This document shows positions 52,676-63,437 of a DNA stretch of 64,000 nucleotides, piece by piece. A program made the translations under genes and the position numbers. Source of the stretch: Cordylochernes scorpioides (lineage: Eukaryota > Arthropoda > Arachnida > Pseudoscorpiones > Chernetidae); contig CP092863.1 of the NCBI GenBank assembly GCA_030710605.1, positions 105,882,099 through 105,946,098 of the forward strand, read 5' to 3'. The notes beneath the pieces are model-generated. The model ran no database searches and was not told the origin of the DNA. It saw only the letters and a program-made list of their open reading frames with translations. How positions within the stretch are numbered: position 1 is the first letter of the stretch; each line of letters starts with the position of its first letter.

Positions 52676-52969
52676 CCTGAGGACAGCAGCGTGCAGAGGA
52701 TGACGGAGGTCAGAGACAAGTACGTCGCGGATGCCCTCACCAACATACAGCCCCACTGCGAAGACCGAGTAAGCCACCTAAAAGACGCCATGCGAGGACT
52801 AGCTGCACCTCGCACCGAGGAGGTCATTATCGCCCCCATCGACATCTACTGCGCCACGAACATCTTCCTCCATCGGCTCGAACAGGCAGACAAGAATCAT
52901 CGAGAAATCCTGACATTGCCCCGTCAACCAACATCGACGATGTCCCATGGCAACCATCGCAAAAAGTGA
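52673..52969 (+). CDS. 98-aa ORF at the start of the LTR element (unrecognised)
   Basis: The ATG lies within the leader motif (GACAGGATGCC), 22 bp after the LTR. The product is hydrophilic with an acidic/helical look (VRDKYVADALTNI, LEQADKNHREIL) and ends in a basic tail. The position is that of a gag start codon. There is no zinc knuckle, protease or polymerase after it. It may be a truncated gag or a decoy ORF. Confidence 0.4.
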   Translation: MPEDSSVQRMTEVRDKYVADALTNIQPHCEDRVSHLKDAMRGLAAPRTEEVIIAPIDIYCATNIFLHRLEQADKNHREILTLPRQPTSTMSHGNHRKK

Positions 52970-55900
52970 TCACCAAGCCTCATCGCAGCCCACTCCACAA
53001 GACCCATTCAAGACATCCATCTGGTAAGAGAATTTTCTCTACAGAACTATTTAATGTAACACTATCTCCGTTTGCTCTGAATTAATTATTCGATACCATT
53101 TTAATAGCAATAACATTATTATTATAAAACCTTCAAGTTCATTATTTTACCATTTTTATAGCATTTAAATTCAAATATTAAATCTTATACACCCTCATTT
53201 ATCAATTTTTACTTTATTTTAAGCAACTTTTTTAAATTTAAATTAATTAATTTCAATTTTTCATAAAAAAAAATCATATTGTATTTTAATTACTCGAATC
53301 ATATATTCTAAACTTATTTGTGAGTTTTTTTTAATACCTTATTTATGGCCATAGTATTAATAATTAAATTTATTACGCTCTTTATTTTACTTAACCTATT
53401 ACTATTTCAATTGATATTTCTCAATATTTAAAAGTTTTAAAAAATAGTCCTAGATTTGTATTTTTATAAATATCAATTTTAAATTATCTCATCTCAAAAT
53501 GTGCCTCCCATTTTCCCCCACAATTACAAATACAATTATAAATGTAATATGCGAAAACTAAATAACATACCATAAAATTTCCATACCCCATTGCATTTCA
53601 TTCCTACCTGTGTTAAATTGTCATTTACGAAACTCTACCGAATTTTGTACCCATGCCATAACCTTTTCTCTTAAAAAATTTCGTAAATTCATTATTTTAT
53701 CATTTTCTAAACCTAATCACCGCTTATAATCTCCAATCTAGCGATTTGTCTGTGCGTCTTAACGCGACAACAAATTCAAGGTCGCACTGATCTCCCCCTA
53801 ATTGTTTTTTTTTTCTTCTACTTCATCTCTCCCTCCCTTGTTACATCATTAGCATCCATCATTAGCAGAGACAGTCCTTCTTACTGCAACACTCTTACCT
53901 GTCAATCAATCAATTATAGGCCTTCCATACTTCTCTCGTCTCTTGATCATTTTCCATTGGCCTTCTATGCCTTCGTTCTAACCACCCCTCGTCCATCGCA
54001 GAGTTCCTGTTTGCCGATTTTTTTTTATTTACACCCAGGTCACCGTCCCAGCATTCTTTATTTCATTCTTTTTTCCTCAAACTCAGGTTCAATCAATCAA
54101 TGGCAACAGTCGAGCCCTGTTTTCACAATCTACCTCCACCCTCTAACCTCTTCAACGGTTCCTGAGACTCCTGCTCGTCAACCTTTTTTATTTTTTTTTT
54201 TAATGATTCATCGACCTGGTACACTCTTCCTCCCCATGTTAACTCCACACGGAGAGCTTGGGTAACCAGCAAGATTTTTTTTTCTCTAACGCTCGACCCA
54301 GGCCATCACAGCACGATGCGCCCACTCATTTTTCGTTTAATTTTATTTTTCATCTTATCGAGCTCAATCACCGACAGCAGTGCAGCTTTTGAGACACCAT
54401 CTCTTTTTAACCTCTCTCAGAAAAGATTTCTTCCCCATATTCTCCCATAACTACCTCTCCTTCGATCTTCACGCCTTTTGCCCATCTGATCTAATGCTAC
54501 TTACAGAACATCTTGAGATTGCTGAACCTTGAAACAATACTTCGCTTCTAAGCTCGTATTGCAGGGCAGGACTCCTGAGATGTCCTTTGCAGAAACCAAT
54601 TCAGACCTTCTTCCTTTATTCCTCACTGCGTCACTACCTATCACGAACCATTTTCTTAAGTCAATTTTCTTTTATATTTCATTTTACTTTTATTATCTCT
54701 ACTTCTCCTCCTTCCTGTATTACATCCCCGAAACTATGTTGTAAATACTTAAGGCACTTTAAGTAACAAAAAACTATAATTAGTATACCAACTTTCCCAA
54801 ATATTTACTTTAGCTATTGTGTGTTCACTTTATACTTATCCTTCCTATGTACTCCTCTTATATCTTTTTTATAGTTTTATAATTTTGTATCAATGTGTCA
54901 CCACTACTCCCCTTTATCTTTATTTTATTCTAGTAACTAATTTGTGCCCCAAATTATTTCCCATTTAATAGGTTTGCTAGCATTTCTCTCATTTATTTGT
55001 AAATAGACTTACAGTTTTATTAGTTTTGTGGTATTGGACCTTGTTTTTTAACTTACAGATGTAGATAAAATATTTCAATATTAATCGATAATATCATTTT
55101 GTTTATTAGCCATCAACATTAATGCCATCAAATACCAACCAACCCTTTATAAATTATTACCTTTAATATTTTTATTTTCTCTTTTTCTCATCATGTTTAG
55201 ACTTAGCATTTTACAACTTCAACTATTTTAGGCACCATTTAAAAAACCTACATCTAACAATATTTATAATATTTCTTTAACAGATAAAACATTTATCATT
55301 TTATTTTTCTTAATAGATTTTCAATATGTTATTTTTGACGCTTCCCTTACAACCTCTTAACTCTATTCCATGAACCTTTCCTCTCAACTTTTTACATCCA
55401 TCAAGAGATTATTGTTCGTCAGCCATTTTCTTTTTTTTTATTGATTAACCTAACTAGAAGACCCTTCCTCGCTGTACATCTCCCAACAGTGAGCTCAGGA
55501 GACCCAGTTAGATTTTTTATTTTTTTTCTCTCATCGTCCGGCTCATCATAATTTTTTCATTTTTCAACTTTTCTTTTCACCACACGAGCCGGACACAATC
55601 AAAATTGGCAGCAATAATTCTCTTACACCCACCTCTCCTTTTCCACATCCTTCAAACCTCCAACCTTCCAAGGGATTCCAGTTCGCCGAACATTTTTATT
55701 TTTTTCATTGATTAATCCGACTGGAACAATCCTTCCTCACTATACCATTCCCGATAATGAGTTCAGGATATCCAGCGCGATCTTTTTATTTTTTTCTCAT
55801 CGCCCGACTCATCATATCAACTCATCATATTTTCAACTTTTCACTTTTTCTTCTCTCATCATTCAACCGGGCATAATCATTATGGACAACAGGGATCCCT

Positions 55901-56436
55901 CTTACCTCTACCTCCCCCTTTTACCTCCATCAATCTTCCCACTTCTTTTCACTATCTGAGTTAATGATGCAGACGAAATATCTTAGGCCTTCTGTTAATG
56001 AAAACAATGCCTCACTTAAACAAGTTCGCATTGCATTGCAGGATGCTTGAGATACTACTTTTGCAGAAACATGCTCAGATACCCCCTTTCCCTTTTTCAA
56101 CCTTAGCGTCACATTATAAGTTCAGTCAATAAACTAACTTCTTTTTTTTTCTCTCATCTTTAATACAATAAGATATTATTTTCCTTGTACGATTCATTTT
56201 ACCATAGTTACCATTTTGTATTATATACCTTCTCTTAATCTTTTATCATTCATTTTGTACGTTTTTATTGATACACCACCATTACAGCATCTTTCTCTTT
56301 TTAATTTATAGCTTAATAATAATTTTAACTAATTTGTACACAAATTATTTCTTTTATTTTTTATAATAGGTTTGTTAGGATATCATTCATTACATGTCAT
56401 TCCCCCAACCAAACCTTCATCACCGGGGACACATTC
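52970..56436 (+). mobile_element. Non-coding body of the LTR element (LARD-like)
   Basis: About 3.5 kb, AT-rich and pyrimidine-rich on the plus strand, without any pol domain. It lies between LTRs that are almost identical. The last bases before the 3' LTR are CCGGGGACACATTC, a purine tract akin to GGGGGCGCATC of the 1-5.6 kb Gypsy. Large size, near-identical LTRs and no coding fit a LARD (large retrotransposon derivative) mobilised by a related Gypsy element. Confidence 0.75.
54000..56400. repeat. Internal degenerate direct repeats in the LARD body
   Basis: Blocks near 54000-55000 recur in order near 55430-56400. Examples: GTTYGCCGAAYATTTTTATT-like starts, TTGCAGGGCAGGACTCCTGAG versus TTGCAGGATGCTTGAG followed by TTTGCAGAAAC, and ACTAATTTGTGCCCC...ATAGGTTTGCTAGC versus ACTAATTTGTACAC...ATAGGTTTGTTAGG. 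Spacing is about 1.4 kb. Shorter copies of the first block lie at 54180 and 55690. Confidence 0.6.
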
Positions 56437-57025
56437 TGTAGTATATTTTGAGTAATATAGTTCACAGCCTTATTCTAATATTTGTTATAACCCCATATCT
56501 GTATATAAAAATATGTATCGAATAATAGAAGTGACAAATAAAACAAAAAGAGGTAAAGGTAGATCAGACGACGCCATAGTCCAGACGACAAAGACCAGAC
56601 GAACACGTGTTTATGATAATGAGTTCGATTACCCCGTCAACAGGTGGCCAGACGTAATAATTAATCAACGCTTGACAGGTGGCGTGTTTTCTGGGGGCCA
56701 ATCAAAACGCGCCACCACATGCCAGAGTCTGAGTATATAAGGAGCCCAGAAATGGGACAAAAGAGAGTTGAGTTGAGTAGTTGTTTCAGTAGTTGTTTCA
56801 GAGCGACGCTGTTATACGGTCAGTCAGACTTCTCACCACTATCCGCGATGTAGACTTAGGGCATCCGTGACGTCCATGGTCCGACTACCTTCGTCCGTGG
56901 TCTACCTCTACTTCTTGGAGTTTACCATCTAGACCTGCCTCTGTCTCTTGCTGTCCCAGTGCGGGAATCCCATCACTCACCCACTACCACGACTGCCCAG
57001 CACATTCCACCTCGGGATTACTACA
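56437..57025 (+). repeat. 3' LTR of the LARD-like element (589 bp)
   Basis: Near-identical to 52063-52651; ends GATTACTACA at 57025, followed by (TA)n. Confidence 0.92.
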
Positions 57026-57034
57026 TATATATAT

Positions 57035-57380
57035 CTAAAGAGATAAAGGTCGCCTCTCCCGTCAAAATAGACGTCAAAACTAGACGCCATCTATTGACCG
57101 TCGCCGCAACTAGCGGCCTCGGGTCGGTGACAAACCCACAACACCAGTTTTGGCAAATTGAAAAGCGTCCACCTAGAGACCATGGTTTCGGGCTAATGGC
57201 CCTCGTCAGCCTAGGGCGGACTTTATTCCATGAGATCCACATGGGATCTAATGGATTCTTGACAATCTGCCAAAGAGATGTTTAGCTGGCAAAGTGGCTG
57301 GGCCAAATGGGCGACGGTCAATAGATGGCGTCTAGTTTTGACGTCTATTCTGACGGGAGAAGCGACCTTTGTCTTTTTAG
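57035..57380 (-). mobile_element. Short TIR element carrying a hammerhead ribozyme (element H2)
   Basis: Terminal inverted repeats of 71 bp (57035-57105 and 57310-57380) differ at about four positions and enclose about 204 bp with one hammerhead on the minus strand. There is no ORF. It has the same design as element H1 but different sequence outside the ribozyme core. The TIR contains GACGTCAAAACTAGACGCC-type sequence. (TA)n lies on the left; TCAATATATATA follows about 30 bp to the right. Confidence 0.78.
57172..57216 (-). ncRNA. Type I hammerhead ribozyme (H2)
   Basis: On the minus strand: stem I CCTAGG, core CTGACGA, stem II GGGC/GCCC with CATTA loop, GAAA, stem III palindrome CCATGG closed by A-U, cleavage triplet GTC, then TCTAGG closing stem I. 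Stem I extends further (GTCCGCC with GGTGGAC) with one bulged base. All conserved residues are present. The CCATGG stem III cannot form a stable hairpin alone but would pair between two monomers. Confidence 0.9.
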
Positions 57381-57430
57381 ATCAATATCCTCCCCGGAAA
57401 AAATTCCATCAATATATATATATATATATA

Positions 57431-57985
57431 TTTTAAAAAGATGCATATATTGGATTTCTAATTATTTTTATTGTTCCAATATTTCGAGGGGCAACTCGTC
57501 TCTCTTTATCGAGGATGTTTGTGTTTTTCACTAGAACACGCGCGCACGCGTACACCACTCTCGTTCTACAAGGCCAATGAAAGAACTGTATCCTTGACTC
57601 AACTATTGCCTTCAGTTTATATACAGCAAATAATTATATTTATATTTAATATTATAGATTATTATTTTATCTATGGAAGATATAGAGATTTATATATAGC
57701 ACAGTATAATTGTAAAAAAATTGTGTTTACATATTATTCTAAATTAAAAAATTTTTAAAGCAAAATAAATTATTAAATAAAAGGTATATACATATATACT
57801 GAAGGCAATAGTTGAGTCAAGGATACAGTTCTTTCATTGACCTTGTAGAACGAGAGTGGTGTACGCGTGCGCGCGTGTTCTAGTGAAAAACACAAACATC
57901 CTCGATAAAGAGAGGCGAGTTGCCCCTCGAAATATTGGAACAATAAAAATAATTAGAAATCCAATATATGCATCTTTTTAAAATA
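57431..57985. mobile_element. Palindromic element with hammerhead-like remnants in both arms
   Basis: Arms 57431-57622 and 57794-57985 (192 bp each, nearly perfect inverted copies) flank about 170 bp of AT-rich sequence. Each arm contains, in the outward direction, CCTCGATAAAGAGAGGCGAG then TTGCCCCTCGAAATATTGG. This is a GAGG/CCTC hairpin followed by GAAA, as in a hammerhead stem II, but the CUGANGA box is decayed. The outer ends (CCAATATATGCATCTTTTT) match the 11.6-kb palindrome. (TA)n lies on the left. Confidence 0.75.
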
Positions 57986-58177
57986 TAATTTTAATTATGG
58001 ATTGCCAAATCTTCAATATATATATAAAATGTAAATAATAAAGTTTATCAAATAAAATTTTAAATCTTAAATATAATTTAAATTAAGTTGATATTATAGA
58101 GTGAGTTAAGATGGATTTATATATTGATATAACTATATATAAAACTTTTAATAATAGTAATATTTATATATAAAAAG

Positions 58178-59439
58178 GAAATTCTATTAGATTAGCAAGC
58201 TAAATCTAAATTAATTATATAAGATAAAAGTTGATAATTATTTTTGTGTTTAAGTTAGTTGAGATTAAAAAGTTGTTTATATGTATTATTTTTATATCTT
58301 ATTTAGGAGAGAAAAATGTAACAAAAGTAATTATATGTTAGAATAATATGTTTTTATTTTAGATAGAAGAAAAAAAAATTTTTTTTTGAAAAATAAAAAG
58401 AAAATTTAACAAGAAAAGAAGATTTAACAACGTAACGTCTTTTAGCATCGGCTTTTACCCGTCATTTAGACATACTCTTAAAATAAATAGGAATAAAGAA
58501 GAGATTTATAATGATTATATATTTATTTTTTAGTAAAAGAGAGGAAAGAGATAAAGAAAGAACCATACACTTTTATTTCAAACAGGTAGAGAATTGAAAG
58601 GGTGTTAGAATTTTTTTTAAGTTAATTAATAGTTTTTGTAATTTTTTTATATAATTTTTTTTTCCTATATAATTTTAGATTTTTTTTTCCTAAGAGTAAG
58701 AATAATATGATATAATGTTTTTGCCTAGTTAAGGATAGATAAACATGTTTTAAATCTTTGCCTATTAGAAATTATTTTTTGGAACCCTAATGGTAGACCA
58801 GGACATTACACAAAAGGAGATTGGAAAATCTATTGGAGAGAGAAATCTGTGGTACCAGGGCTCTTCAGATGAAAATACCACTTCCATTTCACCCTTACTT
58901 CATTATGGATTGATTTCTCTTCGACCATTAAACTGTATAATTAAATTAATATTAGATAACATAGAAGGAGGTTGTTTACTTACTTATTCAAAGTGGCGTC
59001 TGCCGCTCCCTAGAGACAGCGCACATGTGTGGATGTAACATCTGCTTGCCAGGACCCGCCGACATTGTTCTAAAAGTAACCTTCCCTCTTCTTGGAAATC
59101 TTATTTTTAAAATTGTTTGAAGTTAGAAAAGCTGTCAGAAAAGAATCATTAGAAATTTTAAAGATTGTGAAAATATGTATTAAAATTTTGTTTCCATTGA
59201 TATAAGTTACATTTTTATTAAAATTATAAATTAATTGAATAATAAAACATTTATTATGCTTCAAATTCATTTATATTTGTTTTCCAGTTCCCTCCCACAG
59301 TAACTGGAGATCAAATTGAATGAATTTAATGCTTTATAATCGTTATTATATAATTAATATATTTAAAGTCATAGGAAATATATTCAGTAATTCTATCATT
59401 TGTTTTAGTGTAAGAGTAGAATATAAGCTGTTGGTTAGA
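58178..59439 (-). repeat. 3' non-coding region of Penelope-like element 1
   Basis: 58178-58800 is a diverged copy of segment A (for example TTAGATTAGCAAGCTAAATCTAAATTAATTA, the AACGTAACGTCTTTT block, AAACCCTAATGGTAGACC), and what follows holds no gene until the RT at 59440. It has the same order as 62020-63437, confirming that A plus this spacer belong to the element downstream of its RT. Confidence 0.65.
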
Positions 59440-61981
59440 TTAATTGGAGAAGTTTGAAGTTTCAAATTTATAATTATATTTATTATTGCTTAGGTATTTG
59501 TGTATTGACAGCCTATTGTAAAACTTTACTGTTTTGTATTTAAAACCATTGTTTAAATACTCTTTATTAAGATTTTTAATGTCTTTAATAAAGTTTGTTT
59601 TAATGTTGTTGATTCTATAAAATCTTAAAAATTGACCAAAATATATGCCTTTGCAGCAATTTGATGATATGTTGGAATTGACATTACAGAATTTAATAAT
59701 TTTAAAATTATAACAATTTCTTTTGTCATATGTTCTAATTGACTTGTTTGCAAGGTTTATATTTAAGTCTAAAAAGTTAACCTCCTTGTTATTAGTTATC
59801 TTTTCATTATTTTTAAGTTTCAAATATTTAGGGTATATTTTGTAAATGACATTATTGAATTGTGGGTTATTCAAGATAATGATGTCATCTACATAGCGGA
59901 ACATATGCCAATTTACATCATTCTGTAGGAAGAACTCTCTTTCATACCAAAAAAGTAATAAGTTGGCAAGTAGAGGACTGGATGAAGTTCCCATTGGAAC
60001 ACCTTTAGATTGAATGTATATTTTGTTTTTAAAATTAATATAATTAAAGTTTAAGAAGGTTTCAAGTAATGTTTTTGCTGTTTTGTTATCTAATTTAAAT
60101 GTTTTGTATTTGTTGTGAATAATTTGAATATGGAATGTTTTATCATTAATGAATTCATTTATTAAGCTCTGTATTTTATTATTAAGGTCTTCTAAACGTA
60201 TGTTAGAGTAAAGATCTTCAAAATCAAATGTATGAACTGTATTCATCTTTTGTAGGTTATTTGTTAGGAAGTTAATGATTTTTTTATTAGAATCTATGAA
60301 TTTATAATTATGTTTGCTAGTTATTTTATTTATTATGAATTGAAGTGTTGAAGCTAGTCAACAACAACAACAACAACAAAAGCCTTTATTTAGGGCATTC
60401 CGCCCCATACAGGATTCGCCGTATTTACACGTCAACAAGAGGAGAGGGAAGAGGAAACATTTACAACAAAAATAAGGTTTGTTACCTATTTACAGATGGA
60501 TCATCCTCCAGTATCCTTTGCCCTGCATTCTTTCTCATGCGCCCAGCTTCTGTACAGAACTTAAAGTATTTATCAATCAGTAATTTATCATTCAGATCTG
60601 AAGAGAGAAGTTGACATATGCTATGGTATCTAAATTGACCAGAGGTAGGGCTTGGGAAAGTTTCAGTACGTTTTTCTGTTAAGAGAGGGCATTGGAAGAA
60701 ATAGTGAACCAAATTATCATCCATGAGATCCTTACAAAGTAAACAGTTCCGGCCATTTTCTTTCCAGAAGTCTTTTCTTTCTTCCCTGAAAAATTGCCAT
60801 AAAACTCTATGTTGTGCAACTAGTCTTTTGTTGGGAAGCGAGATATTTAATCGTAGGTACTCCTCTGTCATGAATGATTCACTCAAAAATTTGTAGTGAG
60901 CAAAGTGGGTTGAATCAGTGATTTTCATCTGATCGTTTTGAATTAGTTGGTCTGTGGTAGTTCTAATTATGCCTGGCAATTCTTTCTGTATGGCTAAGTA
61001 GTCTTCGCAGCCCTTCAGAAAGGAATATCCCTTGGAGTCTAGAATTTTTATTAAATTTTGAGTAAAGCTGTTTTCTATTTCCTTTTTCGCGGTGACTTTC
61101 CAGAGATAATTTAAGCAAGCATGTGGTAATCTGCTCGTCTCCATTTTTAAAATCCTGACCCAAAACTTTAATGTGAGTTTTACAGCATTAAGTTCAGTTG
61201 ATATTCTTCCACATTCTCTTCTGAGGACATATCCTGGTGTGAAGTTTGGTAAGTCTAGTGTTGAAGCTAGTCTTAAATCTATGTTTTTTATGACTGAGTT
61301 TATTCCTGATGTGATTGTTCTAAATGAGATTGGTGTTTTATGTAATTTAGGAATAATATAAAATTTCGGTATGTTTGTGTTTTTGTTGTAATTAATGATT
61401 TTTAGTGTGTTTTCTACATTTTTAATATCTTTTTTGATTTTAGTTTCAGTTGTTTTTATGAAAGTGTATTTACTGTTGTTATTAATTTCATTTTTTAGAA
61501 GGTCATGATATAAGTTTTTACATATAATAGATAAATTATTTGAACATTTATCTATTGGACATATGATAAAATCTTTTTGTAAGTTTTCAAAATTGTCTTT
61601 TAAGGAATTAATTTCCGATTCATTAGGGTTTGTGTATTTTAGTGTGTTGTTATAATAGTTTTTTATTTCTTTACTTAATTTATATTTCCATTCTAGGAAA
61701 GTAAATTCAGGAATTCTGTGTTTTATACTAGTTTTATTAATGAAAATATCGATGTCTTTTAATATAGATTTAATTGTATTATTGAAATTGTGTTTGATCT
61801 GAGGTATATATTTATATCCTCTATTTAAAATGGTTTGGAGTTTTGGTTCCAAAAAAGAATAATCGCTAGTTAAAATATGTCCTGTGAATATATATTTATC
61901 TAGAACATTGTGGCAATTACATTTAGATTTTTTAAAATTTGTTAGATTATTAATAAACTTAAACACAAAAATAATTATCAA
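59440..61981 (-). pseudogene. Penelope-like element 1 reverse transcriptase, split by a LINE insertion
   Basis: The minus-strand frame starts at 61981 (CNCHNVLDKYIFTGHILTSD), reaches IPKLHKTPISFRTITSG and is interrupted at 61257. It resumes in frame at 60359 and continues with HTFDFEDLYSNI, KGVPMGTSSSPLLANL, FRYVDDIIIL (catalytic), EVNFLDLNI and GQFLRFYRINN, ending at 59440. These are the RT blocks of Penelope-like elements. Across the insertion the frame is open, so it was coding before the LINE arrived. No GIY-YIG endonuclease follows; the frame ends about 70 codons after the last RT block. Upstream it meets (TA)n, so an N-terminal endonuclease, as in the permuted Naiad type, may have been lost. 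Confidence 0.82.
60360..61256 (-). mobile_element. 5'-truncated LINE inserted in the Penelope-like RT
   Basis: 897 bp bounded by a 16-bp target duplication AGTGTTGAAGCTAGTC (60344-60359 and 61257-61272). On the minus strand it encodes the C-terminal ~255 residues of a LINE ORF2. This has KFWVRILKME, HYKFL, LVAQHRVLWQFF and a knuckle CLLCKDLMDDNLVHYFFQC (C-x2-C-x9-H-x4-C), ending at 60482. It then has a 3' UTR with AATAAAGGC and a (TTG)n tail. The frame is open but fused to the Penelope frame only by chance. Confidence 0.88.
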
Positions 61982-61984
61982 CTT

Positions 61985-61988
61985 TTAT

Positions 61989-62020
<32 letters not shown>
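61985..62020. repeat. (TA)n between the two Penelope-like units
   Basis: TA run separating the start of RT 1 from segment A of the next unit; the same juxtaposition occurs at 28195-28211. Confidence 0.9.
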
Positions 62021-62025
<5 letters not shown>

Positions 62026-63437
62026 TAAAAACTATATAACAAAAATATAACAGTGATTCCACATTTAAAACTCAAGGAGCAAACTGATAAGAATGATAAA
62101 TCATATCAAGTAGATTTGGTTAGATTAGCAAGCTAAATCTAAATTAATTATAACAATAAATAGTTGTATAGTTTTATAGTTAAGTTTTCTATTAAAATTA
62201 TCTTCATTATTTTGATTATTTAAATTCAAATTATAAAATTTGTAAATTGTTATTATTTAGTATAGATAGAGAAAAAAAAGTCCTTTACTTCTAAAACATC
62301 ATCTAGTTAATTATATATTTATAATTAATAACAATAAAATTTAACAACGTAACGTCTTTTGCATCGGCTTTTACACGTCATTTAGACATACTCTATCCTA
62401 TATATAGAATAATAGAAGTGAGAATATATATAATATTATAAATTTTAGTAGTTAGAGAAAAGAGAGAAAGACAGAACCATGCACTTTTAATCAAACTAAT
62501 AATAAGAAAACAAAAAGTTTTGTAAAGAAGGTAGATAAGATTGTTAGTATATATATATATATATTTATAATTTTATATTTTATCCTTTTTTTTTAAATGA
62601 TTTTTTAAAATTTTTTTATTTTAAAATATGAATATAAATAGTTGTATTTAGTAATATATCTATACTATGAATTAACTTTTGTTATAAGTTTGGTTATTAT
62701 GTTTTGAAACCCTAATGGTAGACCAGACATATACAAAAAAAAATTAAATTGGAGTAATTATTGGAAAAAGAGATCTGCTGAACCGGGACTTCTCAAATAG
62801 AAGTTCAGCGACATTTCATCCCTTCTTTATTATGTCATAGATCTCTTTTCAACCGGATTTTATGTGTTAATATAAAGTTACTTCAGTGAAACATTTATAT
62901 GAACAGATATAACAAATATAAGTGTTAACAAATTCCAACTGTGAACCTACCTCGTCCGCGACGCCTCCAACTGTAAACATCTATTTCTGGATGACACATG
63001 TTGTGGGGGGGGGGGGGGGCAAAATTAGACCGTTTATTTTGAAGTTTTAGAACAACAAGACATCCAAAGAAGAAAGAAAAGATAGTTAAGGCAAGAAATC
63101 CAAATTTTATAATCTTTACAGCCAGTTATATTAATATAACTGATTCAACACTTATTCATCTTTCAATATTCCTTTAAAAAGGCAAATTATTAGAGTTTAA
63201 TAAAGCTATTAATTGTGAAAATTCACTTTTATTTAATTTCCATTTTCCTCCCCAGAAATTGGAGATTAAACAAAATGAATTCTATACAATATTACTTTAA
63301 AAATCTTGTGAAAAAATCTTCAAATCAGCTATTTAATTTAAGTTTAACTAATTGATAAAGATTATAAATTTGTATTAGTTATTATTGAGAGAAATTATAG
63401 AAAGTTGATTTAATAAATGGATACTTCCATTTATTTT
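62020..63437 (-). repeat. 3' non-coding region of Penelope-like element 2
   Basis: Segment A (62020-62810), plus a spacer (62815-63140) containing a 17-base G run at about 63004-63020, matches 28211-28965 and the centre of the 28-30 kb palindrome. The rest to 63437 shows no gene. Confidence 0.7.

Noticed and set aside
53957-56112. Several 60-108 codon ORFs in the LARD body
   Set aside because: Composition is T-rich low complexity, with no homology between copies at protein level.
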